In this document: positions 29,876-42,127 of the stretch, one piece after another
How the letters are laid out: every line of letters starts with the position of its first letter
How positions within the stretch are numbered: the stretch's first letter is position 1
DNA from: Pseudomonadota bacterium
GTDB lineage: Bacteria; Pseudomonadota; Gammaproteobacteria; Burkholderiales; Gallionellaceae
Length of the DNA stretch: 64,000 bases
Reading direction: 5' to 3'
Assembly: GCA_021800795.1 (NCBI GenBank)
Contig: JAJYYO010000015.1
Coordinates: forward strand, 1 to 64,000
Translations under genes and position numbers: made by a program
The notes under the pieces: generated by a model
Seen by the model: the letters and a program-made list of their open reading frames with translations, nothing else
Told to the model about the DNA's origin: nothing
Database searches by the model: none

Positions 29876-30394
29876 TTACCCCAAAATTTCGTCGAGACTT
29901 TTGCCGCGTTTGCCAGCAATCTCGGACGGAGAATTCAATGCCTTGAGACCATTCAATGTTGCACGAACAACGTTGTAAGGATTGCTGGAACCCAGACATT
30001 TAGCCAGCACATCGCGCACACCGACTGCCTCGAATACGGCGCGCATCGCACCGCCGGCGATAATGCCGGTACCTTCGGAAGCAGGCTGCATCAGAACCTT
30101 GGCTGCGCCATGCTTGCCGATAACAGCGTGATGCAAAGTGCCGTTCTTAAGGTTAACCTTGACCAGATTGCGGCGACATTCTTCCATCGCTTTCTGGACT
30201 GCAACCGGCACTTCCTTGGATTTGCCCTTGCCCATCGCGATGCGACCGTCGCCATCACCCACCACTGCAAGTGCGGCGAAGCCCATGATACGTCCACCCT
30301 TGACAACTTTGGTGACACGATTCACGGCGATCATTTTTTCGATCATGCCATCATCGCGTTCCTCTTTTTGCATTTTTCCTTGCGGCTTAGCCAT
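29876..30394 (-). CDS. rpsE: 30S ribosomal protein S5
   Basis: A 172-residue protein that shapes the decoding centre and mRNA entry. [17 protein letters not shown] is the double-stranded-RNA-binding N-domain, and [18 protein letters not shown] belongs to the C-domain. The normal spectinomycin-loop residues around VVKGGR are present. Part of the spc operon. Confidence 0.97.
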   Translation of the reverse strand: MAKPQGKMQKEERDDGMIEKMIAVNRVTKVVKGGRIMGFAALAVVGDGDGRIAMGKGKSKEVPVAVQKAMEECRRNLVKVNLKNGTLHHAVIGKHGAAKVLMQPASEGTGIIAGGAMRAVFEAVGVRDVLAKCLGSSNPYNVVRATLNGLKALNSPSEIAGKRGKSLDEILG

Positions 30395-30407
30395 TGCTCA
30401 ACTCCAA

Positions 30408-30764
30408 TTAGAACTGCAGACCATGTTCACGCGCAGCTTCAGCCAGCGCCTTCACACGACCATGATAACGATTACCGGAACGATCAAAGGCGACCTGAGC
30501 AATACCTGCGCTCTTGGCCTTCTCAGCGATACGCTGGCCCACTACGGCAGCCGCCGCCTTATTACCGCCATTTGCCAGATCCTTCTGCACATCGGCTTCA
30601 ACACTGGATGCACTTGCGAGAATCTTGCCGCCACAAGCAGAAATGATCTGCGCGTAGATATGCAAATTGGTACGGTGAACAGCCAAACGTACGGTTCTTT
30701 GTTCAGCAATACGAGCACGGGTTTTGCGTGATCTGCGCTGACGAGATGCTTTTTTATTCAACAT
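30408..30764 (-). CDS. rplR: 50S ribosomal protein L18
   Basis: A 118-residue 5S rRNA-binding protein with a basic N-terminus and the conserved [12 protein letters not shown] and [17 protein letters not shown] segments. Spc operon, between rplF and rpsE. Confidence 0.97.
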   Translation of the reverse strand: MLNKKASRQRRSRKTRARIAEQRTVRLAVHRTNLHIYAQIISACGGKILASASSVEADVQKDLANGGNKAAAAVVGQRIAEKAKSAGIAQVAFDRSGNRYHGRVKALAEAAREHGLQF

Positions 30765-30775
30765 ATCCGCCTCAA

Positions 30776-31309
30776 TTATTTCTTCTTGGTTTCTTTCAGG
30801 ATCACCACTTCATCGCTGTAGCGCACGCCCTTGCCCTTGTATGGCTCAGGTTCACGGAAAGCACGAATTTCAGCGGCAACCTGACCTATACGTTGCTTGT
30901 CAGCACCCTTTAACACGATTTCTGTTTGCGTAGGCGTGGTGACTTGTACACCGGCAGGCATCACATAAGCGACCGGGTGAGAAAAACCCAAAGTCAGGTT
31001 AAGCGTGTCGCCGGCGGCCTGGGCGCGGTAACCCACACCAACCAGGGTCAATTTACGCTCAAAGCCAGTGCTTACACCTTTCACCATATTCGCCATCAAT
31101 GCACGAACCGTTCCGGACATGGCATCGGCCTGCTTGGAGCTGCTGGTTGCAGTACACAACAGACTATCGCCATCACGGACAACTTTGATGTCGCCCTTCA
31201 GACTTTGCTTAAGCGAGCCTAACGGGCCCTTAAATGAAATTTCATTCGCATCCAGATTAACTTCTACACCACTGGGCACGAGGACAGGATTCTTGGCTAC
31301 TCTAGACAT
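30776..31309 (-). CDS. rplF: 50S ribosomal protein L6
   Basis: A 177-residue, two-domain protein near the factor-binding site of the 50S subunit. [17 protein letters not shown] and the C-terminal [13 protein letters not shown] are diagnostic. Spc operon. Confidence 0.97.
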   Translation of the reverse strand: MSRVAKNPVLVPSGVEVNLDANEISFKGPLGSLKQSLKGDIKVVRDGDSLLCTATSSSKQADAMSGTVRALMANMVKGVSTGFERKLTLVGVGYRAQAAGDTLNLTLGFSHPVAYVMPAGVQVTTPTQTEIVLKGADKQRIGQVAAEIRAFREPEPYKGKGVRYSDEVVILKETKKK

Positions 31310-31319
31310 ATCTACCTCA

Positions 31320-31718
31320 CTACGCGACTACGCACAATACTTCGCCGCCAATACCATTGGCGCGTGCTTTGCGGTCGGTCATCAAACCCTTGGAAGTGGA
31401 AACAATCGCGATACCCAGGCCATTCATTACCTTGGGAATGTCATTGCTGCCCTTGTAAATACGCAATCCTGGACGACTGATGCGCTGAATTTTTTCAATT
31501 ACCGGACGCCCGCTGTAGTACTTCAGACCGATTTGCAGCGTAGACTTATTAGCCTCTCCCTGTTCGATCTTGAAACCGTCAACATAGCCTTCTTCTTTGA
31601 GAACCTCAGCGATTGCGATCTTCAACTTGGAAGACGGCATTGATACGCTGGCCTTTTCAGCCATCTGCGCATTACGAATGCGCGTTAACATATCGGAGAT
31701 TGGATCATTCATGCTCAT
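31320..31718 (-). CDS. rpsH: 30S ribosomal protein S8
   Basis: A 132-residue primary 16S rRNA-binding protein which in E. coli represses the spc operon by binding its mRNA near rpl[15 protein letters not shown] at the start and the C-terminal [20 protein letters not shown] identify it. A similar autoregulatory site was not searched for here. Confidence 0.97.
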   Translation of the reverse strand: MSMNDPISDMLTRIRNAQMAEKASVSMPSSKLKIAIAEVLKEEGYVDGFKIEQGEANKSTLQIGLKYYSGRPVIEKIQRISRPGLRIYKGSNDIPKVMNGLGIAIVSTSKGLMTDRKARANGIGGEVLCVVA

Positions 31719-31729
31719 AATATTTTCTC

Positions 31730-32035
31730 CTACCAGCTAGCCTTGACGATTCCGGGGATTTCACCACGCATCGCAAATTCACGAATTTTGATGCGGCCCA
31801 GACCGAACTTTCTGAACGTGCCGCGAGGACGCCCAGTCAAAGCACAACGATTACGCAAACGCACCGGGCTTGAGTCACGCGGCAAAGCCTGCAACTTCAA
31901 ACGAGCAGCTGCGCGATCTTCATCGCTCAGACTCATGTTTGATATAGTTGAATTCAACTGCGCACGTTTTGCTGCAAATTTCTTTACAGTGTCACGACGC
32001 TTTTGTTCGCGGTTAATCAATGACATCTTAGCCAT
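31730..32035 (-). CDS. rpsN: 30S ribosomal protein S14 (zinc-free form)
   Basis: A 101-residue long form without the four zinc cysteines found in the short form; a single Cys is seen in [13 protein letters not shown]. It contacts the head of the 30S subunit. Spc operon, between rplE and rpsH. Confidence 0.97.
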   Translation of the reverse strand: MAKMSLINREQKRRDTVKKFAAKRAQLNSTISNMSLSDEDRAAARLKLQALPRDSSPVRLRNRCALTGRPRGTFRKFGLGRIKIREFAMRGEIPGIVKASW

Positions 32036-32045
32036 TAGTAATCCC

Positions 32046-32585
32046 TCATTTCTTTAATGGGAGTTTGAAAGCCAACAACAAAGCGCGCGCTTCTTCGTCG
32101 GTCTTCGCGGAAGTCGTGATCGTGATATTCATACCACGCAACGCATCGACTTTTTCATATTCAATTTCAGGGAATATAATCTGTTCTTTTATACCCATGT
32201 TGTAGTTGCCACGGCCATCGAAAGATTTTCCGGAAATTCCGCGAAAATCGCGGATACGCGGAATCGCAACAGAAATCAAGCGATCAAGAAAGTCATACAT
32301 GCGATCTTTGCGCAGCGTAACCTTACAACCAACCGGATAACCCTCGCGAATCTTGAAGCCGGCAATCGACTTCTTCGACATGGTAACAATGGGTTTTTGA
32401 CCTGCAATTTTCTGCATATCGCCAACCGCAAAATCCATTACCTTTTTGTCTGCAACCGCTTCACCCACACCCATGTTCAGCGTGATTTTTTCGATGCGCG
32501 GAACTTCCATGACAGACTTGTAGCCAAACTGCACCATCAAATCCTTAGCAATCTTTTCTTTGTAAATATCATACAAACGAGCCAT
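32046..32585 (-). CDS. rplE: 50S ribosomal protein L5
   Basis: A 179-residue 5S rRNA-binding protein that contacts the P-site t[17 protein letters not shown] and [20 protein letters not shown] are the family signatures. Spc operon. Confidence 0.97.
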   Translation of the reverse strand: MARLYDIYKEKIAKDLMVQFGYKSVMEVPRIEKITLNMGVGEAVADKKVMDFAVGDMQKIAGQKPIVTMSKKSIAGFKIREGYPVGCKVTLRKDRMYDFLDRLISVAIPRIRDFRGISGKSFDGRGNYNMGIKEQIIFPEIEYEKVDALRGMNITITTSAKTDEEARALLLAFKLPLKK

Positions 32586-32597
32586 GCCCTATACCCC

Positions 32598-32912
32598 TTA
32601 AGCGTCAACAACTTCGCCGTTGGATTTGAACACGCGAACACGGCGTCCATCTTCCAGCGTTTTAATACCGACTCGATCACCCTTTTTCTCGGCAGCATTG
32701 TATAAAGCCACGTTTGAAATATGAATTTTCGATTCTTTTTCGATGATACCGCCAGCCATCCCCTTCACAGGATTCGGCTTCTGATGTTTTTTAACCTTGT
32801 TGATACCGGATACCAGCAAATAGTCACCGAGCACCCTCAGCACGTTGCCGCGATTACCCTTATCCTTGCCAGCGATCACAATCACGTCATCGTTCTTTTT
32901 AATCTTACGCAT
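32598..32912 (-). CDS. rplX: 50S ribosomal protein L24
   Basis: A 104-residue assembly-initiation protein with a KOW motif near the N-terminus ([18 protein letters not shown]). Spc operon, second gene. Confidence 0.97.
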   Translation of the reverse strand: MRKIKKNDDVIVIAGKDKGNRGNVLRVLGDYLLVSGINKVKKHQKPNPVKGMAGGIIEKESKIHISNVALYNAAEKKGDRVGIKTLEDGRRVRVFKSNGEVVDA

Positions 32913-32938
32913 GTTTTCCTCGAATCTACCTGTTAACG

Positions 32939-33307
32939 CTAAAGCACTTCAGGCGCAAGCGAAACGATCTTCATAAACTTTTCAGTACGAAGCTCACGGG
33001 TTACCGGCCCAAAGATACGCGTGCCGATAGGCTCAAGTTTTGCATTCAGCAAAACAGCGGCGTTACCGTCAAACTTGACCAGCGAACCATCCGTACGACG
33101 CACACCTTTTGCGGTGCGAACGACAACGGCGTTATAGACTTCGCCTTTTTTCACACGGCCGCGTGGCGCCGCATCCCTGATACTTACCTTGATAACATCA
33201 CCAACGGAAGCATAACGACGCTTGGAACCACCCAACACCTTGATGCACATAACGGAGCGTGCACCAGTATTGTCAGCCACATCTAGAACAGACTGCATTT
33301 GTATCAT
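32939..33307 (-). CDS. rplN: 50S ribosomal protein L14
   Basis: A 122-residue protein forming part of the inter-subunit bridges. [16 protein letters not shown] and the [18 protein letters not shown] segment are diagnostic. It is the first gene of the spc operon. A 150-base gap with a promoter and two small hairpins separates it from rpsQ. Confidence 0.97.
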   Translation of the reverse strand: MIQMQSVLDVADNTGARSVMCIKVLGGSKRRYASVGDVIKVSIRDAAPRGRVKKGEVYNAVVVRTAKGVRRTDGSLVKFDGNAAVLLNAKLEPIGTRIFGPVTRELRTEKFMKIVSLAPEVL

Positions 33308-33400
33308 TATTTTATCTCCAACTTTTTCCGCTTACGGCGGCCAGTTTTGGAACCCGTTCGGGTTAAGGTCGCCGCAAGCGGCGATGCAACGAAGCCGCGT

Positions 33401-33428
33401 ATTATATGCAAATTATAGAAACTTGCAA
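33401..33428 (-). promoter_or_regulatory. Promoter of the spc operon (upstream of rplN)
   Basis: On the minus strand TTGCAA (33428-33423), 16 bases, then consensus TATAAT (33406-33401). A second TATAAT-like hexamer lies at 33417-33412. The predicted leader of about 85 bases before rplN holds two short hairpins (CGCCGC-TTGCGGCG and AACCCG-CGGGTT). In E. coli the spc promoter occupies the same rpsQ-rplN gap. Confidence 0.75.
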
Positions 33429-33457
33429 GCTAAAATTACTATTTACAGCAAATACCT

Positions 33458-33703
33458 TTAAGCCGCTTTGGCTACGCGCCAGGCTTTGGTCTTTGCAAGA
33501 GGACGACACTCTTCAATGGTGACCACATCACCTGTGTGAAACTCGTTAGCTTCATCATGTGCGTGATATTTTTTGGATACGCGAATAATCTTGCCCAGCA
33601 GCGGGTGTTTTACTTTGCGCTCGACCAAAACTGTAACCGTCTTGTCCATTTTGTCGCTTACTACCGTACCGGTCAGGGTACGCTTGAGTTTAGCTTCGCT
33701 CAT
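33458..33703 (-). CDS. rpsQ: 30S ribosomal protein S17
   Basis: An 81-residue OB-fold primary rRNA-binding protein. [18 protein letters not shown] is the signature. It is the last gene of the S10 operon and its start overlaps rpmC by 4 bases (ATGA). Confidence 0.97.
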   Translation of the reverse strand: MSEAKLKRTLTGTVVSDKMDKTVTVLVERKVKHPLLGKIIRVSKKYHAHDEANEFHTGDVVTIEECRPLAKTKAWRVAKAA

Positions 33704-33894
33704 GACTGTGCTTCCTTCTGCTTCATTACGGTTTTAATGCGCGCAATATCACGACGCACGCGACGCATTTCACTGGTCTTGGTCATTTGTTGCGTTGCAA
33801 CTTGCATACGCAGGCCAAATTGAGCGCGGGTCATAGAGAGCAGCTCCTGCTGCAACTCCGATTTTGTTTTGCTATTCAGTTCGCTAGCCTTCAT
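33700..33894 (-). CDS. rpmC: 50S ribosomal protein L29
   Basis: A 64-residue helical protein at the tunnel exit where SRP and trigger factor dock. [18 protein letters not shown] is characteristic. S10 operon, 2 bases after rplP and overlapping rpsQ. Confidence 0.96.
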   Translation of the reverse strand: MKASELNSKTKSELQQELLSMTRAQFGLRMQVATQQMTKTSEMRRVRRDIARIKTVMKQKEAQS

Positions 33895-33896
33895 GA

Positions 33897-34313
33897 TTAT
33901 TCACCTACCTGTCTGACGACAAACACAGTCGCAAGCGGCAACTTTGCAGAAGCCAGCTTAAACGCTTCGCGTGCCAATGTTTCATCCACACCATCCATCT
34001 CGTACAACATCTTGCCTGGCTGAATCTCGGCGACATAGTACTCGGGATTACCCTTACCATTACCCATACGAACTTCCGCAGGCTTTTTGGAGATAGGCTT
34101 GTCCGGAAATACACGTATCCAGATACGACCACCACGCTTGATATGACGGGTCATTGCACGGCGCGCCGCTTCAATCTGACGCGCCGTCAAACGACCGCGG
34201 GCAACCGACTTGAGACCAAACTCACCGAAACTTACCTTGTTACCACGTGTGGCAATACCAGTATTACGGCCTTTTTGTTCTTTGCGGTACTTTCTTCTAG
34301 CTGGCTGTAGCAT
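33897..34313 (-). CDS. rplP: 50S ribosomal protein L16
   Basis: A 138-residue protein at the A-site side of the 50S subunit. [17 protein letters not shown] and [19 protein letters not shown] are diagnostic. Its ATG lies 17 bases inside the 3' end of rpsC. S10 operon. Confidence 0.97.
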   Translation of the reverse strand: MLQPARRKYRKEQKGRNTGIATRGNKVSFGEFGLKSVARGRLTARQIEAARRAMTRHIKRGGRIWIRVFPDKPISKKPAEVRMGNGKGNPEYYVAEIQPGKMLYEMDGVDETLAREAFKLASAKLPLATVFVVRQVGE

Positions 34314-35004
34314 GCTTGGCTCCTGGCTTTTTTACACGTTTTTCAGGCTCGGCAGCGGCAGTTGCTGCAACTTCCTGTCCGATATCACCCTTGTACACCC
34401 AGACCTTGACACCGATAATGCCGTAGGTGGTCTTGGCTTCAGAAGTGCCATAGTCAATATCCGCGCGCAGGGTATGCAACGGCACACGGCCTTCGCGATA
34501 CCACTCGGTACGTGCGATTTCAATACCATTGAGACGGCCCGCGCTCATGATCTTGATACCGAGCGCGCCCAGTCGCATCGCGTTCTGCATGGAACGCTTC
34601 ATTGCACGACGGAACATGATGCGCTTTTCCAATTGTGCAGTGATATTATCAGCAATCAACTGAGCATCGATTTCAGGTTTGCGCACCTCTTCGATAGCCA
34701 GGTCAACAGATTGCAGACCCATGCGTTTGCGCAGCTCTGCGCGCAACAGTTCGATATCCTCACCCTTTTTCCCGATAACCATACCGGGACGAGCAGTGTA
34801 AATAGTCACTTTCGCGCTTTTTGCAGGACGCTCAATGATGATTTTGGAAACCATCGATGAAGCCAGCTTCTTTTTCAGGAATGCCCGAACCTCAATGTCT
34901 TTGAGCAACATATCAGAGAAATTGGCGCTGCTTGCAAACCACTTGGAATCCCAATTCTTGCGAACGCTTAACCGGAAACCGGTTGGGTGAATTTTCTGTC
35001 CCAT
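34297..35004 (-). CDS. rpsC: 30S ribosomal protein S3
   Basis: A 235-residue protein at the mRNA entry pore. [12 protein letters not shown], the KH domain with [15 protein letters not shown], and the C-terminal domain [15 protein letters not shown] are all present. Its 3' end overlaps rplP by 17 bases. S10 operon. Confidence 0.97.
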   Translation of the reverse strand: MGQKIHPTGFRLSVRKNWDSKWFASSANFSDMLLKDIEVRAFLKKKLASSMVSKIIIERPAKSAKVTIYTARPGMVIGKKGEDIELLRAELRKRMGLQSVDLAIEEVRKPEIDAQLIADNITAQLEKRIMFRRAMKRSMQNAMRLGALGIKIMSAGRLNGIEIARTEWYREGRVPLHTLRADIDYGTSEAKTTYGIIGVKVWVYKGDIGQEVAATAAAEPEKRVKKPGAKHATAS

Positions 35005-35013
35005 AATTTATCC

Positions 35014-35346
35014 TCAGCTTCCGACGCTAACAGTGATATGACAAGTCTGTTTTTCGATCTTGTTGCCACGACCCTTCGCACGCGCCATAAAACGCTTGAG
35101 CGAAGCCGCCTTGTCAACATAGATCACCTTGACTTTCAGCTCATCAATATCCGCACCATCATTATGCTCGGCGTTGGCGATTGCAGAATCAAGCGCTTTC
35201 TTGATGATACCGGCACCCTTTTTAGGGCTGAAATTTAGTATATTAAGCGCCTGAGCAACCGGCAGACCGCGAATCTGATCCGCCACCAGGCGCGCTTTCT
35301 GGGCCGAAAGATGAATGTTTTTTGCAACTGCAGTAGTCATAGTCAT
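35014..35346 (-). CDS. rplV: 50S ribosomal protein L22
   Basis: A protein of about 110 residues whose long loop lines the exit tunnel. [18 protein letters not shown] and the C-terminal [17 protein letters not shown] identify it. Three in-frame ATGs lie at 35349, 35346 and 35340. The ribosome site AAGGGGAG spaces best for 35346. Confidence 0.96.
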   Translation of the reverse strand: MTMTTAVAKNIHLSAQKARLVADQIRGLPVAQALNILNFSPKKGAGIIKKALDSAIANAEHNDGADIDELKVKVIYVDKAASLKRFMARAKGRGNKIEKQTCHITVSVGS

Positions 35347-35357
35347 CATCGCTCCCC

Positions 35358-35636
35358 TTATCTCTTCGCTGCTTTTTTATCAGCAGCGTGGCCTTTGAAG
35401 GTACGCGTCAGGGAAAACTCACCCAATTTGTGACCCACCATATTCTCGGAAATATACACCGGAATATGCTGCTTGCCATTATGTACAGCAATCGTCAAAC
35501 CGACGAACTCAGGCAGCACCGTAGAACGGCGTGACCAGGTTTTAACCGGGCGTTTATCATTTGTAGCGCGCACTGTCTCAATTTTTTTGAGCAGATGTGC
35601 GTCGACAAATGGACCTTTTTTAATGGAACGTGCCAT
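35358..35636 (-). CDS. rpsS: 30S ribosomal protein S19
   Basis: A 92-residue head protein. [18 protein letters not shown] and [19 protein letters not shown] are diagnostic. S10 operon, between rplB and rplV. Confidence 0.98.
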   Translation of the reverse strand: MARSIKKGPFVDAHLLKKIETVRATNDKRPVKTWSRRSTVLPEFVGLTIAVHNGKQHIPVYISENMVGHKLGEFSLTRTFKGHAADKKAAKR

Positions 35637-35649
35637 ATTTAATTACCCC

Positions 35650-36477
35650 TTATGCCTTAAAACGACGACGTACAATCATGCCGTCTGTACGCTTGTTTCG
35701 ACGTGTACGGAATCCCTTGGCCGGCACACCCCATGGGCTGACCGGATGACGACCCGCGGCAGTCTTACCTTCACCACCACCGTGAGGGTGATCGACCGGG
35801 TTCATGACCACACCGCGAACGGTAGGACGTACGCCGCGCCAGCGCATCGCGCCTGCCTTGCCGATGGAACGCAGACTGTGCTCGGAATTGCCAACCTCAC
35901 CCAATGTCGCCTTGCAGTCGATATGCACTTTACGAATTTCACCTGAGCGCAAACGCAACTGAGCATAACTGCCCTCGCGCGCCAGCAACTGTACCGAAGT
36001 ACCGGCGGAACGCGCCAGTTGCGCCCCCTTGCCTGGCAACATCTCGATACAATGAATGGTCGAACCTACCGGAATATTGCGCAAAGGCAGCGCATTACCC
36101 GCCTTGATGGGCGCGTCCGAACCGCTGATCAACGCAGCGCCGGCAGAAACACCCTTGGGTGCAACAATGTAGCGACGCTCGCCGTCAACATATAACAGCA
36201 ACGCGATATTGGCGCTACGGTTAGGATCGTATTCCAGACGCTCAACCGTGCAAGGAATACCATCCTTGTTGCGCTTGAAATCGATCAGGCGATAATGCTG
36301 CTTGTGGCCGCCACCCATGTGACGAGTGGTGATATGGCCGTTGTTGTTACGACCAGCAGTCTTGGTTTGCTTTTCCAGCAAAGCCGCGACAGGCTTACCC
36401 TTATGCAATTCCTTGTTTACAACACGCAAAACCGCACGCTGACCCGGGGTTGTTGGTTTCAGTTTAATCAATGCCAT
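35650..36477 (-). CDS. rplB: 50S ribosomal protein L2
   Basis: A 275-residue protein essential for subunit association and peptidyl transfer. [16 protein letters not shown] near the N-terminus and [19 protein letters not shown] with the conserved His near residue 230 are seen. S10 operon. Confidence 0.98.
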   Translation of the reverse strand: MALIKLKPTTPGQRAVLRVVNKELHKGKPVAALLEKQTKTAGRNNNGHITTRHMGGGHKQHYRLIDFKRNKDGIPCTVERLEYDPNRSANIALLLYVDGERRYIVAPKGVSAGAALISGSDAPIKAGNALPLRNIPVGSTIHCIEMLPGKGAQLARSAGTSVQLLAREGSYAQLRLRSGEIRKVHIDCKATLGEVGNSEHSLRSIGKAGAMRWRGVRPTVRGVVMNPVDHPHGGGEGKTAAGRHPVSPWGVPAKGFRTRRNKRTDGMIVRRRFKA

Positions 36478-36482
36478 GATAA

Positions 36483-36800
36483 TTATCCTTGCTCGCTTGC
36501 AGCGAAGTTAATTTCCTGACCGGAAGCCAGACACACATAGGCTTTCTTCCAGTTGTTGCGACGACCGATGAAGCGGCCGGAGCGCTTGATCTTACCCTTG
36601 ACGGACGCAACCTGAACGCTGTCAACTTTAACGCTGAACATGAATTCAACAGCCGCCTTGATTTCCGGCTTGGTTGCATCGGTGGCAACCTTGAAAATAA
36701 CCTGTTCGTGCTTGTCGGCCACGTAAGTTGCTTTTTCAGAGATTTGCGGAGCGATCAACACCTTCATCAAACGCTCTTGACTAAATGGCTGTGCACTCAT
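36483..36800 (-). CDS. rplW: 50S ribosomal protein L23
   Basis: A 105-residue tunnel-exit protein where trigger factor and SRP bind. [20 protein letters not shown] is the signature. Its start overlaps the rplD stop by 4 bases. S10 operon. Confidence 0.97.
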   Translation of the reverse strand: MSAQPFSQERLMKVLIAPQISEKATYVADKHEQVIFKVATDATKPEIKAAVEFMFSVKVDSVQVASVKGKIKRSGRFIGRRNNWKKAYVCLASGQEINFAASEQG

Positions 36801-37423
36801 GCGAACATCTCCTCTATTTTAGCTACCGCACCGCGTGTCACAACGACACTGGGAAAACGAACCAGGCTGACAGGGTCTGCCTGATATGCTTCAAGAACCA
36901 GCACGTTAGGCAGATTGCGCGAAGACAGATAAAGATTTTCATCCACACTGTCCGTGATAATCAGCACACGACCCGTACCAAAACCCATACCCTTGATCTT
37001 GTCAGCCAGAATCTTAGTCTTGGGCGCATCAACAGTCAGATCTTCGATTACAACCAGACGGTTTTCAGATACCAGTTTGGAAAGAATCGCTGCAAAACCA
37101 GCGCGATACATCTTACGGTTAACTTTTTGAGTATAGTTTTCTTCTCCGGTGTTCGGGAAAATCTTGCCACCGCCACGCCACAGCGGGCTGGAAGCCATAC
37201 CGGCACGGGCACGACCGGTGCCTTTTTGCGCAAACGGCTTGCGTGTGCTCTTGGCAATTTCGCAACGACTCTTTTGCTTGCTGTTACCGGCGCGCGCATT
37301 GGCCTGATACGCTGTTACCAGCTGATGCACCAGATCTTCGTTGTACTCGCGACCAAACACCTCATCAGAAGCACTCATGTTGGAGCCAGCAAGACCTTTT
37401 TCGTTAATAACTTTAAGTTCCAT
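36797..37423 (-). CDS. rplD: 50S ribosomal protein L4
   Basis: A 208-residue protein whose extended loop ([14 protein letters not shown]) reaches the exit tunnel. In E. coli it also represses its own S10 operon through the leader RNA, so the hairpin at 38540-38563 is worth considering as its target. It overlaps rplC by one base. Confidence 0.97.
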   Translation of the reverse strand: MELKVINEKGLAGSNMSASDEVFGREYNEDLVHQLVTAYQANARAGNSKQKSRCEIAKSTRKPFAQKGTGRARAGMASSPLWRGGGKIFPNTGEENYTQKVNRKMYRAGFAAILSKLVSENRLVVIEDLTVDAPKTKILADKIKGMGFGTGRVLIITDSVDENLYLSSRNLPNVLVLEAYQADPVSLVRFPSVVVTRGAVAKIEEMFA

Positions 37424-38061
37424 TACACACCTGCCTTCACTGCCGGACGCACGATGATTTTGCTGTTTGTGCAGCCGGGAACGGCGCCTTTAACCAGCAA
37501 CAACTGACGCGCCACATCGACACGCACAATTTGTAAATTTTGAACGGTTCTTTGCTCGTCACCAAGATGACCCGTCATACGCTTACCCGGGAATACGCGA
37601 CCCGGGTCCTGCGCCATACCGATCGAACCCGGTACGTTATGGGACTTCGAGTTACCGTGAGAGGCACGACCTGATTTGAAGTGGTGACGTTTGATGGTAC
37701 CTGCGTAACCCTTACCTTTGGTTGTACCAGTCACATCAACGAGTTGACCTACCTGAAAAATCTCGACACTGACTGCAGCGCCAGCCTGAAGACCATGATC
37801 AGCAGATACGATAAATTCCTTCAGTGCACTTCCGGCTTCCACACCCGCTTTAGCGTAGTGTCCGGCAGCAGCTTTGCTGACACGGGTTGCACGACGAACA
37901 CCATGCGCCAATTGCACAGCGGTGTATCCATCGGTTGCAACGGATTTAACCTGAGTAACACGATTATTGGACACTTCCAGCACAGTTACCGGCAACGAGG
38001 ATCCGTCTTCGGTAAATACGCGGGTCATGCCAATCTTGCGACCGACAAGTCCTAAGCTCAT
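37423..38061 (-). CDS. rplC: 50S ribosomal protein L3
   Basis: A 212-residue assembly initiator near the peptidyl-transferase centre. [19 protein letters not shown] at the start and [20 protein letters not shown] containing the methylated Gln site are diagnostic. S10 operon; a heptamer hairpin element separates it from rpsJ. Confidence 0.97.
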   Translation of the reverse strand: MSLGLVGRKIGMTRVFTEDGSSLPVTVLEVSNNRVTQVKSVATDGYTAVQLAHGVRRATRVSKAAAGHYAKAGVEAGSALKEFIVSADHGLQAGAAVSVEIFQVGQLVDVTGTTKGKGYAGTIKRHHFKSGRASHGNSKSHNVPGSIGMAQDPGRVFPGKRMTGHLGDEQRTVQNLQIVRVDVARQLLLVKGAVPGCTNSKIIVRPAVKAGV

Positions 38062-38127
38062 TTTAATTTCCTCTTGTTAAGGGGCCAACTACAATTGGTC
38101 GACCGATTATGTACCACTAAAAAACAA

Positions 38128-38180
38128 GCTTGTAGCGTGTGGCTTGTAGCATTTTTGCCACCAGCTACCAGCTACCGGCT
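38128..38180. repeat. Heptamer hairpin element 4 (rpsJ-rplC)
   Basis: The arm at 38128-38150 has steps TGTAGCG, TGTGGCT, TGTAGC. The arm at 38158-38180 has CCAGCTA repeated with CCGGCTA. The arms are near complements around an ATTTTTG centre. In gene direction it begins one base after the rpsJ stop codon. No T-run follows on the minus strand. Confidence 0.75.
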
Positions 38181-38181
38181 A

Positions 38182-38493
38182 TTACTGCAACTTGATTTCC
38201 ACATCCACGCCAGCCGGCAGATCAAGTTTCATCAATGCATCGACCGTTTTGTCTGTTGGATCAACGATATCCATCAGACGCAGATGTGTGCGAATCTCGA
38301 ATTGATCACGGGATGTTTTATTCACATGAGGCGAACGCAATACGTCAAAACGCTCAATCTTGGTAGGCAAAGGAACAGGGCCGTTGACAACTGCACCAGT
38401 GCGTTTAGCCGTTTCAACAATCCGGGCAGCCGATTGATCTATCAAACGATAATCAAACGCTTTAAGGCGAATGCGAATTTTTTGACTTTGCAT
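38182..38493 (-). CDS. rpsJ: 30S ribosomal protein S10
   Basis: A 103-residue protein of the 30S head which also acts as NusE in antitermination with Nus[20 protein letters not shown] is the signature. First gene of the S10 operon. Its promoter and a leader hairpin are visible upstream, between rpsJ and tuf copy 1. Confidence 0.98.
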   Translation of the reverse strand: MQSQKIRIRLKAFDYRLIDQSAARIVETAKRTGAVVNGPVPLPTKIERFDVLRSPHVNKTSRDQFEIRTHLRLMDIVDPTDKTVDALMKLDLPAGVDVEIKLQ

Positions 38494-38539
38494 AATTTTC
38501 TCTGACTTTGTGCGGCAATGCCGCTAATTAAAGAACAAA

Positions 38540-38563
38540 CTCACGTGCAGGTATTCACGTGAG
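38540..38563 (-). promoter_or_regulatory. Leader hairpin of the S10 operon
   Basis: CTCACGTG and CACGTGAG form a perfect 8-bp stem over an 8-base loop, followed on the minus strand by TTTGTTCTTT. It lies at the predicted 5' end of the rpsJ transcript, downstream of the promoter at 38571-38599. It could be an attenuator, a binding site for L4, a 5' stabiliser, or a terminator for transcripts from tuf. Confidence 0.6.
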
Positions 38564-38570
38564 GGGGCGC

Positions 38571-38599
38571 ATTGTATGCGTACTTTATGAAACATGCAA
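38571..38599 (-). promoter_or_regulatory. Promoter of the S10 operon (upstream of rpsJ)
   Basis: On the minus strand TTGCAT (38599-38594), a 17-base spacer, then TACAAT (38576-38571). The expected start of transcription is near 38564, immediately before the leader hairpin. The spacing is ideal and both hexamers are close to the sigma70 consensus. Confidence 0.75.
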
Positions 38600-38605
38600 G
38601 GGAAA

Positions 38606-38667
38606 TCAGGAGCGAGGAACGAGCACAAAACCACTCTATCCTCAATCCTCAATCCTCAATCCTGCTA
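38606..38667. repeat. Heptamer hairpin element 5 (after tuf copy 1)
   Basis: The arm at 38606-38623 (TCAGGAGCGAGGAACGAG) and the arm at 38637-38664 (three steps of TCCTCAA) are near complements, following a GAGGANN heptamer. In gene direction it follows the tuf stop codon immediately (TAA then TAGCAGGATTGAGG). The spacer CACAAAACCACTC is identical to that of the copy after the second tuf gene, but unit numbers differ. Confidence 0.85.
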
Positions 38668-39858
<1,191 letters not shown>

Positions 39859-39904
39859 GCTTCACCTCTATTATCTAATAGTTATCTTTTTAACAGTAGT
39901 TATA

Positions 39905-39990
39905 AGTCGCTAGACGCTAGTCGTTAGTTGGCATTGTCCGCTTTGCGACATCAGCTTTAACTAGTGACTAACGTCTAATGACTAGCGACT
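39905..39990. repeat. Heptamer hairpin element 6 (fusA-tuf)
   Basis: The arm at 39905-39931 has steps TCGCTAG, ACGCTAG, TCGTTAG. The arm at 39961-39990 has the complementary CTAGTGA-CTAACGT-CTAATGA-CTAGCGA series. It begins four bases after the fusA stop codon. The unit ends in TAG in every step while the first four bases vary. Confidence 0.8.
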
Positions 39991-39994
39991 GTTG

Positions 39995-42088
39995 TTACTT
40001 CTTGTTCATAATCGCTTCGGCAACGTTCTTCGGCGCTTCGGTATAGTGCTTGAATTCCATGGTATAGGTAGCCCGTCCCTGAGTTGCAGAACGCAACGAA
40101 GTCGAATAACCGAACATTTCCGACAAAGGCACTTCCGCTTTCACAGACTTGCCGCCACCCAGCATGTCGTCCATACCCTGAACCATGCCGCGACGCGAGG
40201 ACAGATCGCCCATCACGGTTCCGGTGTAATCTTCAGGCGTCTCAACCTCTACAGACATCATCGGCTCAAGCAACACAGGACTGGCTTTGCGCATGCCATC
40301 CTTGAAAGCCATGGAAGCCGCCATCTTGAAGGCGTTTTCGTTGGAGTCCACATCATGATACGAACCGTCAAACAAGGTAACCTTGACATCCACCACCGGA
40401 AAGCCTGCAAGAACACCGCTAGGCAAGGATTCACGCAAACCCTTTTCAACCGCCGGAATGTATTCACGAGGAACGGTACCACCCTTGATCGCATCGATGA
40501 ACTCGAAACCTTTGCCGGCTTCGTTAGGCTCCATTTTGATCCATACGTGACCGTATTGACCGCGACCACCGGTTTGCTTCGCGTACTTGCCTTCGACTTC
40601 GACGGACTTGCGAATCGCTTCACGGTAGGCAACCTGAGGTGCACCGACATTCGCTTCTACGCCGAATTCGCGCTTCATGCGATCAACCAGAATCTCCAGG
40701 TGCAATTCGCCCATGCCGGACATGATAGTCTGGCCAGACTCTTCATCGGTACGCACACGGAAAGACGGATCTTCGGCCGCCAGACGACCCAGCGCCAGAC
40801 CCATCTTTTCCTGATCCGCCTTGGTTTTAGGCTCAACCGCGACGTGTATCACCGGCTCAGGGAAAACCATACGTTCAAGGATGATCGTATTGTTGATATC
40901 GCACAGCGACTCACCGGTGGTCACTTCCTTCAGACCGATACAGGCTGCAATATCACCCGCCAGAATCTCGTCAACTTCCAGGCGCTCGTTTGCGTGCATC
41001 TGCACGATACGACCGATACGCTCTTTCTTGCCGCGCACCGAGTTATAAACCGTGTCGCCTTTTTTCAATACGCCGGAATAAACACGCACGAAGGTCAATT
41101 GACCCACAAAAGGATCGGTCATCAATTTGAAAGCCAGCGCAGAGAAACTCTCGCCGTCATCCGCCTTACGCGTTGTCGGATTGCCGTCTTCATCTTCACC
41201 CTTGACATCAGGAATATCGACAGGAGATGGCATAAACATGATCACCGCATCCAGCATACGCTGAACACCCTTGTTCTTGAACGCAGATCCACACAGCATA
41301 GGCTGAATTTCACAGGCAATCGTACGCGTGCGCAGTCCAAAAATAATCTCTTCTTCGGTCAGTTCACCGTTTTCCAGATAGCTGTTCATCAACTCTTCGG
41401 ATGCTTCGGCAGCCGTCTCGACCATCTTCGCGCGCCACTCGGTCGCGCTGGCCAGCAATTCAGCCGGAATATCACGATAGTCAAACAACATACCCTGAGA
41501 CGCCTCATCCCAGTAGATCGCACGCATCTTGATCAGGTCAACCACGCCTTCGAATTTTTCTTCAGCGCCGATGGGAATCACAATCGGCACCGGGTTTGCG
41601 CGCAAACGCGTACCCATCTGCTCGACCACCTTGAAGAAGTTCGCACCCTGACGGTCCATCTTGTTCACAAAGGCCAGACGCGGCACCTTGTATTTGTTTG
41701 CCTGACGCCATACTGTTTCCGACTGAGGCTGTACACCGCCGACCGCACAGTAAACCATACAGGCGCCGTCCAGCACACGCATGGAACGCTCAACCTCAAT
41801 CGTAAAATCCACATGCCCCGGCGTATCGATGATATTGAAACGATGCTCTTCGTACTGCTTTTCCATACCCTTCCAGAAGCATGTCGTCGCAGCAGAAGTG
41901 ATCGTGATGCCACGCTCCTGCTCCTGCTCCATCCAGTCCATGGTAGCCGCACCGTCATGCACTTCGCCGATCTTATGACTTACTCCGGTATAGAACAGAA
42001 TACGTTCAGTTGTCGTCGTTTTTCCAGCGTCAATATGCGCGCTGATGCCGATGTTGCGGTAACGGTTAATAGGTGTTTTGCGAGCCAC
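39995..42088 (-). CDS. fusA: Elongation factor G
   Basis: A 697-residue translocase GTPase. [13 protein letters not shown] (G1), [18 protein letters not shown]-type G3 (DTPGHVDF) and NKMD (G4) are present, and all five domains are covered at normal length. Str operon order rpsL-rpsG-fusA-tuf. Confidence 0.98.
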   Translation of the reverse strand: MARKTPINRYRNIGISAHIDAGKTTTTERILFYTGVSHKIGEVHDGAATMDWMEQEQERGITITSAATTCFWKGMEKQYEEHRFNIIDTPGHVDFTIEVERSMRVLDGACMVYCAVGGVQPQSETVWRQANKYKVPRLAFVNKMDRQGANFFKVVEQMGTRLRANPVPIVIPIGAEEKFEGVVDLIKMRAIYWDEASQGMLFDYRDIPAELLASATEWRAKMVETAAEASEELMNSYLENGELTEEEIIFGLRTRTIACEIQPMLCGSAFKNKGVQRMLDAVIMFMPSPVDIPDVKGEDEDGNPTTRKADDGESFSALAFKLMTDPFVGQLTFVRVYSGVLKKGDTVYNSVRGKKERIGRIVQMHANERLEVDEILAGDIAACIGLKEVTTGESLCDINNTIILERMVFPEPVIHVAVEPKTKADQEKMGLALGRLAAEDPSFRVRTDEESGQTIMSGMGELHLEILVDRMKREFGVEANVGAPQVAYREAIRKSVEVEGKYAKQTGGRGQYGHVWIKMEPNEAGKGFEFIDAIKGGTVPREYIPAVEKGLRESLPSGVLAGFPVVDVKVTLFDGSYHDVDSNENAFKMAASMAFKDGMRKASPVLLEPMMSVEVETPEDYTGTVMGDLSSRRGMVQGMDDMLGGGKSVKAEVPLSEMFGYSTSLRSATQGRATYTMEFKHYTEAPKNVAEAIMNKK

Positions 42089-42127
42089 GATGAATACCTA
42101 ACTATAAGTCTGATTAGTGATACAAAA

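Noticed and set aside
38606-38667. Heptamer hairpins as ordinary intrinsic terminators
   Set aside because: No T-run follows the stem on the transcribed strand at most loci, and several lie between genes that must be co-transcribed, such as rpoB and rpoC.
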